Of a stretch of DNA of 64,000 bases, positions 12,651-26,100 are shown in pieces. The stretch is from assembly GCA_002118135.1 (NCBI GenBank), contig BDIU01000320.1, positions 49,720-113,719 on the forward strand, written 5' to 3'. The DNA is from Trebouxia sp. TZW2008 (lineage: Eukaryota; Chlorophyta; Trebouxiophyceae; Trebouxiales; Trebouxiaceae). Positions within the stretch are counted from its first letter, which is position 1. Each line of letters begins with the position of its first letter. The notes beneath the pieces were generated by a model that saw only the letters and a list, made by a program, of their open reading frames with translations, had not been told where the DNA came from and made no database searches. Position numbers and translations under genes: made by a program.

Positions 12651-13207
12651 ACTGCAGTCTGAGTGGCAGCCTGGGTCCCCGCCTCAGAGACAACAGGAAT
12701 CAGAAGAAGTCCCTGAGATTGTGAATGTGCGAATGCTGAATCGCATCATTACTTTCGCCGGCGTTCCCAGCTTTATTGGATTCTCCTCGTTTCCATTGTT
12801 CTGGTATCTACAGGTGCGTCCACTTGCGTGATGCTGCATAGGTTAAATGTCAAGTGTCAGTTACAGGGTAACAGCATGCTGTCACATCATAAGCTACAGC
12901 ATGCCATTTATGCAAGATGTTGCTGAATAAGCTGGTGATGCCAGATGCTGCTGCATAAGATGGTAGGCGTGACAAACTAATTGTCATCATGCAGGTGAAG
13001 CAGCATTTAGAAATCCCAAATTGGGTAGTGTTTATTACATCGATTTTGTTGTTTGGCGGTGGGTTTTTTGGAATTTCATATGGCATCCTCAGCGCTAGCT
13101 GGGACCCCATGCGTGAGGGCAGCAAACTTGGCTTCACAGAGTTCAAGGCAAATCTACCCTTGATCATCGATCGAGTAAGAGCTGGAGGTGGCAAAGGACG
13201 AGTTTGA
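12205..13207 (+). CDS. PAM68: PAM68-like photosystem II assembly protein
   Basis: Three phase-0 exons (12205-12372, 12550-12813, 12995-13207) give 214 aa. The first 37 residues are rich in R, S and L and lack acidic residues near a likely VRA|ES cleavage point, as in chloroplast transit peptides. Next comes the KGFG motif typical of PAM68 proteins, then a Q tract encoded by a pure CAG run (residues 79-89). Two membrane segments follow (about 122-142 and 153-175), and the conserved block GISYGILSASWDPMREG. In plants PAM68 is a thylakoid membrane protein that helps early photosystem II reaction-centre assembly; that function is inferred by family. The second exon's acceptor (before 12550) is the least certain junction. 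A TGTAA lies at 13392-13396. Confidence 0.88.
12616..12648 (+). repeat. Pure (CAG)11 tract coding polyglutamine
   Basis: Eleven uninterrupted CAG codons within exon 2 of the PAM68-like gene, preceded by further CAA/CAG codons. It lies in the soluble stromal linker between the KGFG motif and the first membrane segment, where PAM68 proteins are normally acidic and variable. Confidence 0.95.
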
Positions 13208-14198
13208 ATGCAAGCTTTGACTTTGTGTGTTATTGCCATGCACTACAAGGCATTTGCCGACATATCAGCACACTTTGGTTGGTTTGAAGTTCAAAGTTTG
13301 ATTTTTGCAGATTGTAGCAGTTTTAGTGATTGCCACATATGATTAGTGTTGTATTTACAAGTGGAGACAGATGGAGGCGTGTTTTCAGGGCTGTAATGCT
13401 GTCAGGAAGCTGAGCTTCTGCATCACCTGTGATGCCTTTAAGACAGCGTATGTTTGGCTACAGCAGTGGAAGGGCTTAGCAGAAATGCAGCTACAATGAA
13501 GAAACTTGTTGCCTTGCAGTAAGCTCTGGCCCCTTGGTTGTGCGACCAGCATTACAATGCTATCTGCATGTCAACAACCGTGTGCAAATGACACAGCAGA
13601 AGCGCCACTACCTATATGAACCCCTCACAGCAACATGAAACCCACTGTAGCTTATGAGAGACAAACAAACATAGCTGTGATGACCACAATGAACACCATC
13701 GTATATATCATCACATGTTGTGCCAACGCACATGAATTGGCAACATAACATGATGATAGAGAGTTTGCAAGCAGCACGCACCTGCAGCACTCAGTCAGAC
13801 AGCAAGCAACACTTCTAACTACCTACAGGCCAGCTGTGAAAGTGTTTGGGATCTGTTTCACAGCTTACAGGTTAACCGAGTTGCTGCCAGAGACCCTCAA
13901 GAAGCTGCTTGAAAGCTAAAATCCAAAATTGTCTGAAATGCTTCTGTTGCCAGCCACATGCACCTGGCAAGCAGAAGTCTGTGCCACAGCTATTGAAACC
14001 GTGCTGCAGAAGACTGCAGAATAGCCTATGCTTTACTGATCAGCTGTGCAGCTCAGCATGGTCCCCAGCGCAACAGTCAAGTACAAGTTGCCAATACAAT
14101 ACTAATCTCAAGCTGATCTGCTATCTAAGGACGCCATGTTCATCACTGCCTGGGATCTTTGGTCAGCTGAGTATAATCAGCTACTGGCTGCGCTGTGG
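13208..14198. other. Convergent 3' UTRs of PAM68 and ABCC genes
   Basis: The left part is the PAM68 3' UTR; the right part is the ABCC 3' UTR, with a minus-strand TGTAA at 13865-13869 about 330 nt after the ABCC stop. No additional gene is visible. Confidence 0.5.
13392..13396 (+). promoter_or_regulatory. TGTAA polyadenylation signal of PAM68
   Basis: TGTAA on the sense strand, 185 nt after the PAM68 stop codon, fitting the chlorophyte poly(A) element. Confidence 0.45.
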
Positions 14199-17100
14199 CT
14201 AAGAGCCCATGTCTCTGTTGGCCTCATTGACAAGCTTGGTGAACACGCTGTCTGGATTCTGCAGAAAACAACAAGCAAGGTTTTGAGTACGAAACAGACA
14301 TGATGGCCGCAGAGACTGTTCAGGCAATCAAAAACTGACAATGCAATGTACACGTAAAGATGGGCAGGAAAGTATCTGTCACAGGGCTGACATGAGCACA
14401 GCTGTCTTGCAGGCTTCTGCAAAGCATCACCACTTAGCTTTTGCATATGAACACAGATGATGGCTACTGAATGCTATTCAGATGATGGCTACTGAATGCT
14501 ATTCAGATGATGCAAGATCGCATTGCAGTAAGTAGAGGGTGCCAGAGTGATCTCAGCCTCTGTGCTGACAACATACTACGCAACCGTGATGTTGTCATTG
14601 GGCAAAGCAATGGACCACAGGTGAAAGCTCACCTTTAACAAGGCTGCTGGACTGTCAAACTCAACCAGCTTGCCAGCGTCCAGCACCATGATGCGGTCGC
14701 TGTCAATGATGGTGTTGAGCCTGTGAGCTATAGTCATGACAGTGCAATCTTGAAAGGCGCTTCTGATAGTTGTCTGGATGAGCTGATCTGTGCTGCTGTC
14801 AACATTGCTGGTAGCCTCATCAAGCACAAGAATCTTTGTTTTCCGCAGCAGAGCTCTTGCCATACACAAAAGCTGGCGCTGTCCTGTGCTCAAATTGCCC
14901 CCTCCCTCGCTGATGTGCGAGTCCAAGCCACTGTCCATGTTTCGAATGGTCTCCGCCATGCCTGCCTGTTGCAAGGCTTGCCATATGTGGGCATCGCCAC
15001 CAACAGCGTCGAAGGGGTCCAAATTGGCGCGGACAGTGCCGCTGAAAATCACGGGATCCTGAGGAACGAGCGCCAGCCGGCTGCGCAGGTCGGTCAACCC
15101 CATTTGGCTGACGTCTATGCCGTCGATGATCATGCGGCCGCCGCAAGGTTCCACGATTCTGTACAAGCTTGTCATCAGTGTCGACTTGCCACCACCTGTG
15201 CCATGAACAGGTCGTTGCTCAGACCAGGTGTGAGCACAAAGACATGAAAGCAAGCGGAGGTCTATGCCACTCAGCATTATAGCAGGAGCTTCCAAGCAGA
15301 AGTTTGCTGGAGGCAGACAGAGTTGCAGAACCAACACAACACAACATTGCACTGCTACAGTAGCTGGTCCATCAACTAGTCTGCAAGCTTCAGAGGGCAT
15401 CAAGGCAACCATCCTAAGCATGTCTTACCTGTCCTGCCGACAATGCCAATCTTCTCATGTGGTCTGGTCTTGAAGCTGATCTGCTTCAGCACAGGGTCTA
15501 GGTCCTCTCTATACCTTACAACAAGGCTTTGTGCTTCAACAACTCCTTCACTTGGCCAGTCTGCAGGCGGCCTATGGTTTGCCACTACAGGCGGTCTTTC
15601 AGGCTCTAGCTTTGTGTACTCAATGACACGCTCCACAGCATTCATGTTGACTTCAAGCTCAGTGCTCTGCCTGACCAGCCAGTTCATCAACCCTGCAGGT
15701 GACAACAGACTCAGACCTTGCAGCAGCATGCCATGTGATGTGCATTGAGCACCTGCCATGCAGCAATGCTTTCACACATAGCTGCATGATCTCTGCAGGC
15801 TTGTCATGTAGAATACTTGCAGCATAATACTGACTTCAACGCCGGACAGTGGAAGGCTGTGATTGTCAGCAAGCCAGCAAGACCAAGACAAAATGTTGCC
15901 ATCAAGTAGCAGATGTCATGGCAACCCTTTGGCAAATGCTGAAGCCCTGCCATCTGGGTTGTCATAATGACACGCAAGAATGCAGCTGTTCCGGAATCAT
16001 CAGCGACTGGCAGCACTTATGTGCGCCCAAGGCGGCTAATGCAGACGCTTGGAGAATCCAGCTACAGTAAACTCTCTTTGTAGCGACTGCTTCAGTTACC
16101 AGCAAATTTGTCCTTACATCGAATTGTTCTTACTCAGAGGGACCACTGCAGTCAGAAGGTAGTGTTTGATTACCAATGGCGCTGTCTTTACATCGAGATT
16201 GTCCTTACATCAAGTGTCCTTACAAAGAGAGTTTACTGTACTGGCAAGCACAACACACATGAGCCGACAGGTCAGATTGAGCTTTCATCAACAACAGCAC
16301 AGCAAACAAGGCTCATATCAGACATATGTCACAGCAGACATGAGCTGACCTGTAAGGTTGAGGGCACTTGTGAGGGCCAGCCCTGCCAGGCCAGCATTGC
16401 GGGGCAGCAAAACCCCAACAAACAGGGCTGCGCCAAACACAATGCAGATGCCCAGCATCTCAAGCCTCACAGACAGCCACCTGCAAATAAGTAGCACCCA
16501 GGTATGACGCTCTGCGCAAATGAAAGCTCCTCGCACATGTTGTACTCAGAACGGTCTGTATTTGTAGAATATGAGCCTAGACGCTAAGATTGAAAGCTTT
16601 GTTCAGCAGAGAGATTGTCATTACTGTCCTGTCTAATTTTGCCATGCATGAAGAAGCTAGACAAAACACTCAGGTGTAAGCCATGCACAGGCCTCTGCAA
16701 TGCATGGGATGAGACACAGCAGCAAGCCATCAGCAGTCAGCAACAATTCTGATCAATCAGTGTCGCAGACTGTAGAGACAGAATGGCACCTGTTGACTAC
16801 TTGAATAGGCCACCAACACCGGTTGCTCTTGTCAAGCAATGCATGATTGCGGCCAGTGAACTGCTCCTGCTTTCTGAAGGCACGCAGGGTCAAAAGCCCT
16901 TGCAAGCTCTCATTGAAATTGCCAAAAATGGGTGACAGCGCCAAACTGTCTAACCTCTTGAGCTCTCTGTTTGTTGCAATGTAGTACACCTGTTGCACCA
17001 GCCACAGATTTCAGCACTTGCTGACGTCAGTCATGCTTGATATCAGTGCTGATGCAACATGTCATGAGCTGTGTGTGTAGAACGTACCTATATATGATAG

Positions 17101-20100
17101 AGTTGCTCTAGAAATGCTCTGAAGCATTGAGACAATATGCTGCTGAGAACATTCTGCAAGCTTGCAGGTGAGCACTGCAGTGCAGATTGACAGATTCACG
17201 CATACGGCTGCAAAAGTCGCAGAATTTTCCAAACAGATCACAAAATGCTCAAAAGCTGCGTGTGGCAAGCAAATACTGCATGTGTGGTTCATGCCATAGC
17301 AATGCCAGCTGCTATGATCTAAAAACGAGCACTGTCCTTGCTTAGGCAAGACACAAATGCTAGGCAAGGGCAAGTGTCGATGAGATGGGTAGGCATGTAA
17401 AAATTAGGCAAGTGCAAAAGCTTACCTGGACTCTGTAGTAGACAATGCCCAGGGCAGCCACTGCCAAAATGATAGCAGGGGTGACAGCTGTGACCACTAT
17501 GATTGCCCCAAAGACGCTGATGCTGCAGGTCATGAAAGACTGCACAGAGTATGACACTGACGTGTCCACTGACTCTGTGTCCTTTGTGAACCTGCACAGC
17601 AGACCTTACATGAGAGCGCAAGTGGCTCGACATTTTCTTTACTGTCCCATTTAGCAGATTGGCGTTGTGCCATGCAAGAAGGCTTGTCAATGTGCTCTGT
17701 TGTGTGCTCTGTTGGGTCAGCAACTGTTGTAGCAGCTCAAAATGTGGGAAGCTTAAGAAAATAGTATACAACATGCAGGTCTCACTGCTGAATTGTTGTT
17801 ACTGTCAAAGTAAAGCTTGACCAGGCGCATTTGAGACCACTGTGCAGTAATCAGTCTGGGTTGTGAGGTGCGCAAACTGCCAACAGCAGAGATTTTGGTA
17901 GCAGATGCTCGCATGGGTGACAAACAAGCCACAAGCAATGCCAGCTGGAGCAGCTGCTATGTAGCATCGTGATTGCACGGCACCAAACACTGCACAGCAG
18001 CTGGTCCAGCTAGCATTGCTTGTTGCTGCTCTGTGCATTTGCGTGCAGGTTATCAAGTGTCACTTGAGTGCTGCAGCCCCGAACTTATTGAGCAGACGCC
18101 CTGTGGGCTGGCTATCAAAGAAAGCCATAGGCAGCCTCATAATCTTGGCCAGCAGCTTGGCATGCACTTGTATTGAGGCGTTGAAGGTGCCCAATACCAG
18201 CAGCAGTGCCTACTGTTGCTTGACAGATTTGCATGCAGTCCCAACCAAGCGGGCTTATACAAGGGCAATCAATGTTGCAGGCCCAACCTGTTGAGCAAGC
18301 GCCCAGTGGGCTGGCTATCAAAGAAAGCCATAGGCAGCCTCATGACCTTGGCCAGCAGGTTGGCATGCAACCGCCTTGAAGCATTGAAGGACCCCAGCAC
18401 CAGCAGCAGGGCTCTGCAGCCTTGCACTACAAGAGACAGCAAGCCCAGGCTGAAGTAGATGGCCATGTACTTGCGGCTGTCTAGGTGCTGGCCCTCTTGC
18501 TCAAGCCTTGTGGTTGTGTTGGACCAGATGCTCAACCACCAGTTCTGCCCAACCTGCAAAGCGAGCAACAGCCAAGTCAGCTTGCTTTTGTACGTGCACC
18601 AGCAGAGAGAGACAGCAAGCCCAGGCTGAAATAGATGGCCGTGGAGTTGCAATTGTATTGGTGCTGGCCCTGTTGCTCAAGCCTTGTGGTGGTGTTGAGC
18701 CAGATGCTCAACCGCCAGTTCTGCCCAACCTGTAAAGCAAGCAGCAGACAAGACAGCTTCCTTTCTTACATGCACCAGCAGAGAGACCAGCAGAGAGAGA
18801 GCGCAAGCCCAGGCTGAAAGAGATGGCCATGTACTTGTGACTGTCTGGGTGCTGCCCTTGCTGCTCTAGCCTTGTGGTTGTGTTGGACCAGATGCTCAAC
18901 CACCAGTTCTGCCCAACCTGCAAAGCGAGCAACGGCCAAGTCAGCTTGCTTTTGTACGTGCACCAGCAGAGAGAGACAGCAAGCCCAGGCTGAAATAGAT
19001 GGCCATGTATTTGCGGCTGTCTAGGTGCTGACCCTGTGGCTCAAGCCTTGTGGTGATGTTGGACCAAATGCTCAGCCAGCAGTTTGCCCCACATGCATAT
19101 CATGCAAAGGGTCAAGTTTAGATGCATACTATTTATTTTGCCAACTTCTTCTGCACATGGCGAAAAGTGTCTTTCTGCATGTGGCGGAAAGAACAAGCAA
19201 GCAACAAATTACATTGAAAAGAGAAGGTGACATTTGTTGCGAGCTGCTCAAGCCAGATGCCTTTACGATGACTCGCTGCGGCATGCAGTCAGATCACACA
19301 GCCTCATAAGTGATGATGACAGCAGCAGATGCGCACCTGCATAGCTCCTCTGAAGCCTGGCTACACGCCTTGTAATCAATGCAGCAGAGGCCAGCTGTGT
19401 GCACAAGCAAGTATGCAGCCTTCAATGAACCATACAACACGACAAGCTTCCATGCAAGATGCCTGGCAAACAGCAGATGCAGACCTGTAGACCCCTCTCC
19501 GAGGTGCCAAAGAGTATCATGAAGAGGGAAGACGAGGAAGAGGGAGCATGACACAAGCAGTATTAGGTCAAAGCGTGACTCACTACAACCCACAGCCATT
19601 CACAACGGCAGAGGAACAAAGCGCTAATGCTGCGCTGACAAAGACAGCAGGAATGACAACAGCAATAGCTATTGACCTGTAGACCCCTCTCAGAGGTGGC
19701 AAAGAGTATCATGAAGATGGGGATGAGGAACAAGGGCCCCCAGGCCGCCAGGTAGGTCCTGTACAAGCGGCGGTCCACACGCCCTACAGCCCTCTCCTCA
19801 GCCTTCACTAAAATCCCGACCTCCTTGCCCGCTTCCTGCAATGCCATAATTCTTGTGAAGGTGGACTTTCGTAACCTTAGCAGAGCATTCAGATTATGAC
19901 TTCTTGGTTGATTGTTGTACAATGCCATACCTGAAACACCAGCCTCCCTGCCCGCCTCCTGCAGTTGCTTGTGACATTTGAGTAGTTATTGCTTATTGAG
20001 GAGAAAGGAAAAGAAACAGACCGCCCTACAGCCCTGTACCCGCCTTGACCAACACCCATGACTCTTTGCCTGCTTCCTGCAATACATACGCCAAAGTAAG

Positions 20101-23100
20101 GCCTCACACGCACAGACAAAGGGTTTCCAGAGAGCAGCATGAGCCTTTAGAAGGCAGGAAGCAGATCAGTTTCACCATAGTCAGAGTCTACACGTCATCA
20201 CAGTGCATGCTACAAAAAGAGTCTTTTGCCAAGTAGAAGTGAGGTCTTCTCTAATGGGCCAAGGTCCTTATTGTGGCAAGCACTGCAATGAAGGCCTTGT
20301 GAGAGCCTTAATTCTGATTACAGTGTCATCGCCCAGACTGGACTGGACCGCCCAGCTCAGGGGGCCAGTTCAGTGAGAGCGGGCATGACAATGACGGCTG
20401 TTGGACACTAGATTGCCCAAGGTCATGTTGATTGGTCAGGTAAAAAGTTTACACCCTCCAGGTTGGCCTAGGAAGATTGTTTCGTCCGACACCTGAGGTT
20501 GAATATCAGGCATCTCTACAACAACGCTCAGAACAAGCCTGCCTGGCGAGACAGGACTGGGACCACAAACACCTGGCACATGTGCTGGAACATGTAATCA
20601 TCATCAGTGTTATTGGTGTCATGATCTGCTTCGTTGCCTGCTGCAGAATCATACTCCTCTGCAGCATAGAGTCAAGACTGCACTTCTCAGGGTGCCTCTT
20701 CAGATAGAGGCCCTTTATGACGCCTAACGGCGTAGCCTTTTCATTTCTTTTTAAGACCGCACTGCGCATGTTGCAACTGAGGGTGATGCCTGTTGCTTGT
20801 CTTGAGGTGAGCTAGACATTGCCCTTGGGGCTTTTCATCACTTGTGAGTCTAGAACTCAGACTGTATCACGAGTGCACATGTAATGAGTTTTGTTGGTCA
20901 TGATACATCACGTGCAAGTGCTTGACCTTTTGTTGGTCATGCAAGGCATGTGCACACACCTTTGCAGGTTTTTGCTCCTCATGGTCGCTAATCAGCTGCT
21001 GTGCCTCTTCATCTTCTTGATGAATGATGCTGGCGTCCTCCACACGCTCAGACAGACCCTCCTTGAGGACATGCCCGCTGCTGGTCTTTCCAGGCGTGTT
21101 GGGATGCAACAAGTTCACCATCTCTAAACTGTTCTCCTTGTTGCTATCGATGCTAGGGTTGGACCCGTCCTCTTCTTCCTCCACTATAGGGGGGTCCCCA
21201 GCATGGGCGTGGGTGACATGATCCGGGTCAGGGTCAACATCAAGCAGATTCTCTATGGCTGCCTCCCCTGCTCCGATGCCTGACATTGCAATCACAGTGA
21301 TGAGGTGATTCATCCTGTTCATTTTGCAAATGTTATGTTCTGGATATCTGGTCCCCTGACTTCAGTGCTTCAACTACCCTTCAAGGATGTTATGCGTGAG
21401 CTACCTGAAGCCTTCCCGCTGCTCTGCTCAGTACTCATACCGAGAGATTCTTATTGAAGAGCACTGATATGCCAGGCAACACATGCGCAGCGTGAGTGAT
21501 GACAACACACGTACAAGCTGCAGCCTGACAGGCTAGTCTTGCATGATCTGCCTAGCGTGCTCAACAAGAGGATGCTCACATCACACACGATTCTGAGGAT
21601 GAGCACATTTGGGGTCTGAGTACAGCATTTTCACAGCGAAGTGCCACAAGGGCAGACCATTGTACTGGAGCTGCGCTACAAACCTGCATCTATGAGGTCC
21701 AGGCCAGCATCAATGCCAACCTCCACCACATGCTCCACAGCAGCTTCCAGCCCCAGCAGACCTGTCTGCTCCTCACCTGCTGTCTCAGCCGCCATGGCAG
21801 CCGCAGCAGCAGCTTCCGCATCAAATGATGGAGATGCCTCAGAGTGACTGCTGCGCCTGGACTCCAGCAGCACCTGTTCCTCCTGCATACATCAGTGTTG
21901 TAAATATATATGACATATATATGTCATGTTCAGTTTCGCACTCCAGGAGTACCTGTTCATCCTGCATACATCAGTGTTGTAAATATATATGACATATATA
22001 TGTCATAGTCAGTTTCACAATCCAGGAGCAAGGGCTATGACTGACTCTTACCAAAACACAGCCGTCACATCTCACATCTGTGATTGGCTGCAACATTCAT
22101 TCAGCCATGGAAATGGTGAAATATTGCACTGTGGCCCATCAGTGTCAAGGGTCAGCAACAATGCTTATGCAAGCACCAGGAGAACTTCACAAGAGCCTAC
22201 GCCAACATTCATCTGAGCACAGCATGCAACTATAGCAACCATTGTGTCAAAAGGTTTAAAATTGCCATGATCAGGTCTAGTGTGCACCCGCATGATGCAT
22301 GACAACACGCATCTACAATAAACTCTCTTTGTAAGGACACTCAATGTAAGGACACTCTTGATGTAAGGACAACGCAGCTGGTAACCAATCACTGCTTGCT
22401 GACTGCAGTGGACCCTCTGAGTAAGGACAATTCGACATAAGGACACTGTTTTTTGGTAACCAAAGCAGTCATTACTTAGAGAGTTTACTGTACACCAAAT
22501 TTGCACACAACTAGCCATGCACACAGGCAAAGCTTACAGCTCACCTGCTGAGGGTCTGCAACAACAGCGCTGCGCTCAGAAGCTGAGTCACCAAGTTGAA
22601 ACTCATGGAAGTCCACACCCCGAGTCACCAACTCGCTGTAGCTGCCAATGTCGCTGATTGTGCCGTGCTTTACCACAGCCACCAAATCCGCAGCTGGCAA
22701 GTAGTGCAGCTGGTGAGTCACCAGGATCCTGGTCTTGCCAGCAAGCAGGCCACACATACAAGCGTCGAACAAATGACGCCCAACGTGTGCGTCGACAGCG
22801 CTGAGCGGGTCGTCTAGCAAGTATACGTCAGCGTCGGCGTAGCACGCTCGGGCGAGTGCGACTCGTGAGCGTTGGCCGCCGCTGAGATTGATGCCCTTCT
22901 CGCCAATCTCGGATTGGTCACCTGCTGCTAGCATCTCCAAATCTGTTCGTAAGGCACAGGCAGTCAGCACTGCATCGTACCTGCAGCATTTCACCTGCCT
23001 GTTGTTGCATGATGGGGGACTGGTCCTCACACGCATGTTGAATTTGCAAAATGCATTGTTGACCACTTTCAATCGGGGGGGCATAATTGTTTGCAAGGAG

Positions 23101-26100
23101 ACTGCTGTTGCAGTACACGCCTGCCATTACAGCACAGATGTAGCTCAGCCAGTCACTCAGCCAGCAAGGATGTTTGAAACCAGGTCTGGCCTTCAACAGG
23201 GTAAAAATATAGCTGAACTGCTGCACGTAAAGGGCTCTGCAGCACTTGATTGCCGACTGCAGATTGACACCAGATGCTGCAAGTAATGTGCAGCTGCATC
23301 TTGCTTACAGCTACTGACACCGACTGGCAGTCACAGCAAGCAAGGCACTGGGTTGAGACAAGGTGCAATGCCAACAGTCAGTACAGGAGCCATGGAAGAC
23401 TTGTCACTCTGCAAATGCCAGCAGTAAATCAGAGACAGGCATGGGAAGTCCCAGTCATGACAAGGACACAGAGACAGCTGGCGACAGTGATTGCAGCTTG
23501 CGTGAGGTCACAGACAAAAAGTGGTCATACCTGGCCTGGTCGAAGTCAGAGCCCATGAGAATGTTGTCCCTCAAGGTTGCATTTTGAATCCAGGGATCCT
23601 GTGCAGCATAGCCAGTGGAGCCTGCCACTGTGACTGTGCCTCCCTTGCTGTACATCTCACCTAGCAATGCTGCCAACAAACTGGACTTCCCTGCACACAC
23701 ACAAACCTATTCATTGTGAATTGTGCCTTTCTTGCTGTATGTCTCGAGCAGCAACTCCACCAAAGCTGTAGGTGGCAGCAGTGCTATGGCATCTGCAATT
23801 GCAAGAGCTGCAACATACTTGCAGCAGCTGACAACAGATGCCAAATCTTCGAGCCTGTGAATCAAGGAGACTAGCACGGGATCAATTTTGAGCTTACAAC
23901 TACAGCTGACCAGTCCAACACCATGATACACAAGCCGAGGACAGGCACAAATGCTGCTGCATCTGGTTCTCAGGCAAACCTCATGCTGACCATACCTGAG
24001 CCAACTTCCCCGACTACAACCAAGAGGCGGCCTGCTGGGATCTCAAAGCTGATATGGCGCAGAAGAGGAATGGAGTCTGCCTCCCAGGCAAAGCTGCCGT
24101 CCCTGATGACTACTGCTGGGCTGCCTGGGGCTGCAGGGGGGGTCAGCTGGGGGTGCCTTAGTTCCTCTTCCTGCACTCGTATGTTGTTTGGTGGTCTCAA
24201 TGCTAGAGCAAAGATCACAGCGCCACGTGTGCCAGGTGTGCATGTGTGACCCATCAGAGCTTGGTGCAGTGAGAATTGCAAATTGTCATGTTGGCCAGTT
24301 CAAGAGTGAGATCCTGTCATCTTGATTGCTGCAACGTCAGGCCAAGTACCAAACAAGACTGCAGCTTGCACTAGCATATCTGCCCTGAAAGCCATTTGTC
24401 TCACAGGAAGCATGATCTGCAGCCCTCACATGTTCCAAAGAGGCAAGCATCAACAGCATACGCAACATTCAATACATGCCACAGTTGCAAGACGTCCCTG
24501 TGCAGCGTGTACATGATGAAATGCATCTTCTGCAGCCCTTCAAGCGTTGCCAAAGGGCAAGCTTACAGTATGTCAGTTTTCCATGAAAGCAGCACGCAGC
24601 AGGCCAGACTGACCTGCATGTATTTCTGAATCCGGACCAACGCCACCTTTGCCGCAATGATGTTCATGATCTGATTTGGGAACATCATGACGGGAAATCT
24701 GAGCAAATTGAATAGCGCCAAAGCGGGAAACGCCACAGAGGCAGTCAGCGGGTAGCCAAGCAGGGTGAAGGCGCCAAAAGATGCCAAGGATACTAAAATT
24801 GGCCCGCCACCAAACATTATGGTGTTAAAGATCTGGTAGAAGGCGGCTTTGCGGATCATCCTTAGCTCAGCCTCTCGCAACTCGTTGATGCGGTCTATGT
24901 AGGGCTGCTCCCATGCATACAGCTTGATGGCTTTGATGCCTGCATGCGTACTCTGATGACCTCAAGTTTTATCCAGACAGAGTTTTCAGTTTGATTTCAC
25001 GGCGGCTCGCATACATGCAGCTTGATAGCGTTGATGCCTGCAGACACAGTCAGTTGAATGATGTACTTCTGTGCAGTGTAAGTGTTCCTGTATGCAGTGT
25101 GATTGTCAGGCTGCATATGCACGCAAATCTCTTTGATGGCGTCTATGTAGGGCTGCTCCCATGCGTACAGCTTGATAGCCTTGACCAGAGCCAATCTCTC
25201 ACTGCATTGAGTGGACTCCTGAAGTACGCAGTGTAGTCAGTGCAACAAATTGGGGCACGTATTGTAAGTAGATAAGTAAGCGTACCGCAGCAAGGCAGTG
25301 TGGGTCATCTTTAAGCAGAAGACACAACCTTCTTGACTGTGCTGCCATTACTTGTGACTTTGCTATTGCCCACAATAGCATGACTGCCATGCTGTGCGCA
25401 GTGTGATTTGTGTCAGGTAGCAAACAGGCAAACAGTAATCTGCTCTGAACGAGTGTCCTGAAGCGACTCTAAATACAAGTCCTGGAGCATTTCTGCTGTA
25501 ACTACTCACCAGTAATTAGTTCAGTGACAAGCTTGACTCGGTCATCTGTGCACTTGATAAGAGCCTTGCACACATTCCTAAGACAAGATACCACTGTTGT
25601 GATGGCAGTCAAGATAAAGGTGACAGTATCTCGAGTGTACACACAATCTTGCAAATGCTTGCCTACAGGAGCATGACTGCAATGCTGAAAGCCTCAAGCT
25701 CATTGCATGATGTACACAGGCAAACGTACGCGCTGCAGCAAACGCTTACCAGTGATAACCTCAGTGACAAGCTTGACTCTGTCATCAGTGCACTTGATGA
25801 GGGCCTTGCGCACATTCCTGAGGCGGCGAGACACCACTGTTGTGATTGGAACCAGAATGATGGTCACAGTCAGGCCAGCAAGAGCTGGCAAGACACCAAT
25901 GATGCGCATCAGAAGACCCATCACCACCAAAATCTGCAGCAGTCAATTTGGCCTCATTTTGTGCCAGATGTGCAGAGCGTGCTAAATGAGCAACAAGTCG
26001 CCCGTGGATGTAATGTCTGAGTGGCATTGCTTGCAATCTCAGTAGCTATCTTGGAGAAGCAAGATACACTTTTACATCATGACTGCACATGCAGAGTACA

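Noticed and set aside
14723..15247. Plus-strand frame of 174 codons
   Set aside because: It is antisense to the ABCC NBD2 exon, which has all expected ATPase motifs.
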